NCBI GenBank assembly: GCA_030584085.1 | Contig: CP129490.1 | Span: 1,273,511-1,337,510 of the forward strand | DNA from: Melioribacteraceae bacterium | GTDB lineage: Bacteria > Bacteroidota > Ignavibacteria > Ignavibacteriales > Melioribacteraceae | Direction: 5' to 3' | Length of the DNA: 64,000 bases | Shown: positions 63,799 through 64,000 of the stretch, in pieces | Position numbering within the stretch: position 1 is the stretch's first letter | Layout: the number at the start of each line of letters is the position of its first letter | The notes under the pieces: generated by a model | Databases searched by the model: none | The model's input: only the letters and a program-made list of their open reading frames with translations | Told to the model about the DNA's origin: nothing | Translations under genes and position numbers: made by a program

Positions 63799-64000
63799 AT
63801 GACAGAAAAAAAGAAATTTGCTGCCGGCTCAGTTGGTTGGGTCGATCTTACAGTTAACGATGCAGACAAACTAAAGATATTTTATGAAGATGTTGTAGGT
63901 TTCAAATCTGCTCCTGTTTCGATGGGAGAATATAATGATTTTACTATGATCTCACGAGATGATGATATTCCTTATGCCGGTGTTTGTAATAACAAGGGAA
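63799..64000 (+). CDS. VOC-family (glyoxalase/bleomycin-resistance-like) protein, 3'-truncated by the window edge
   Basis: The first 67 codons of a gene that runs off the window. ATG 63799 follows SD TTGGAGAT. The start AAGSVGWVDLTVNDADKLK and the pattern FYEDVVGFKSAPVSMGEYNDF are typical of the first beta-alpha-beta-beta-beta module of the VOC superfamily. Such proteins are metal-dependent lyases, dioxygenases or binding proteins. The substrate cannot be told from the fragment. Confidence 0.75.
   Translation, partial: MTEKKKFAAGSVGWVDLTVNDADKLKIFYEDVVGFKSAPVSMGEYNDFTMISRDDDIPYAGVCNNKG

Overview
The window looks like chromosomal DNA of an Ignavibacteria-type member of the Bacteroidota/Chlorobi group. 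It is AT-rich and dense with genes. It carries a complete SprA translocon gene, a PorX-type regulator and a T9SS plug protein, which are parts of the type IX secretion system. It also holds a secreted protein ending in a type A sorting domain of the style common in Ignavibacteria (YPNPFNPSTTI motif). A Bacteroidota-like LptD points to a Gram-negative outer membrane. Many genes have clear Shine-Dalgarno sequences, and several start with TTG or, in one case, apparently CTG. The taxonomic call is an inference; no rRNA is present. I see no tRNA, CRISPR array, insertion sequence or phage gene.

Layout. 1-4.9 kb: the end of pntB, a lipoprotein esterase, a UspA protein and a crcB-DUF190-PAP2 operon. 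5-13.1 kb: an adhesin-like SGGD-repeat protein, then a tightly packed envelope run (small protein, T9SS plug protein, Gfo/Idh/MocA oxidoreductase, LEA14-like lipoprotein, ROK kinase, lptD, NYN nuclease). 13.3-21.4 kb: metabolism (type II NADH dehydrogenase, nitrilase-type amidase, SpmA-SpmB fusion, hydroxyacid dehydrogenase, alanine dehydrogenase, CoA-transferase, metallophosphatase). 21.5-32.7 kb: a 6.9 kb sprA followed directly by porX, tsaE, tsaB, a DUF1573 protein and accD. 32.7-34.7 kb, minus strand: birA and a cysteine desulfurase. 34.8-41.4 kb: dnaK behind a sequence matching the sigma-54 consensus, an M1 peptidase, a membrane protein, def and fmt.

41.4-46.6 kb is a sulfur amino-acid cluster: two beta-synthase paralogues, a cystathionine gamma-synthase/lyase and a methionine gamma-lyase-like enzyme. 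46.7-56 kb is the most accessory-looking part. It holds a secreted YdjY-like protein, two overlapping TonB-dependent receptors, a secreted squalene-cyclase-repeat protein and a large T9SS cargo protein whose N-terminus also looks like a helical toroid. This could be an undescribed surface capture and uptake system. 56-60.3 kb, minus strand, is a proteostasis cluster: three Hsp20 genes, a CbpA-type DnaJ and htpG. The window ends with a mannose-1-phosphate guanylyltransferase, a PAS histidine kinase and the start of a VOC-family protein.

Themes that connect genes: secretion and envelope (plug protein, LptD, SprA, PorX, T9SS cargo), protein folding and N-terminal processing (DnaK, Hsp20s, DnaJ, HtpG, Def, Fmt), biotin/fatty-acid synthesis (AccD, BirA) and sulfur flow (two beta-synthases, two gamma-family PLP enzymes, cysteine desulfurase).
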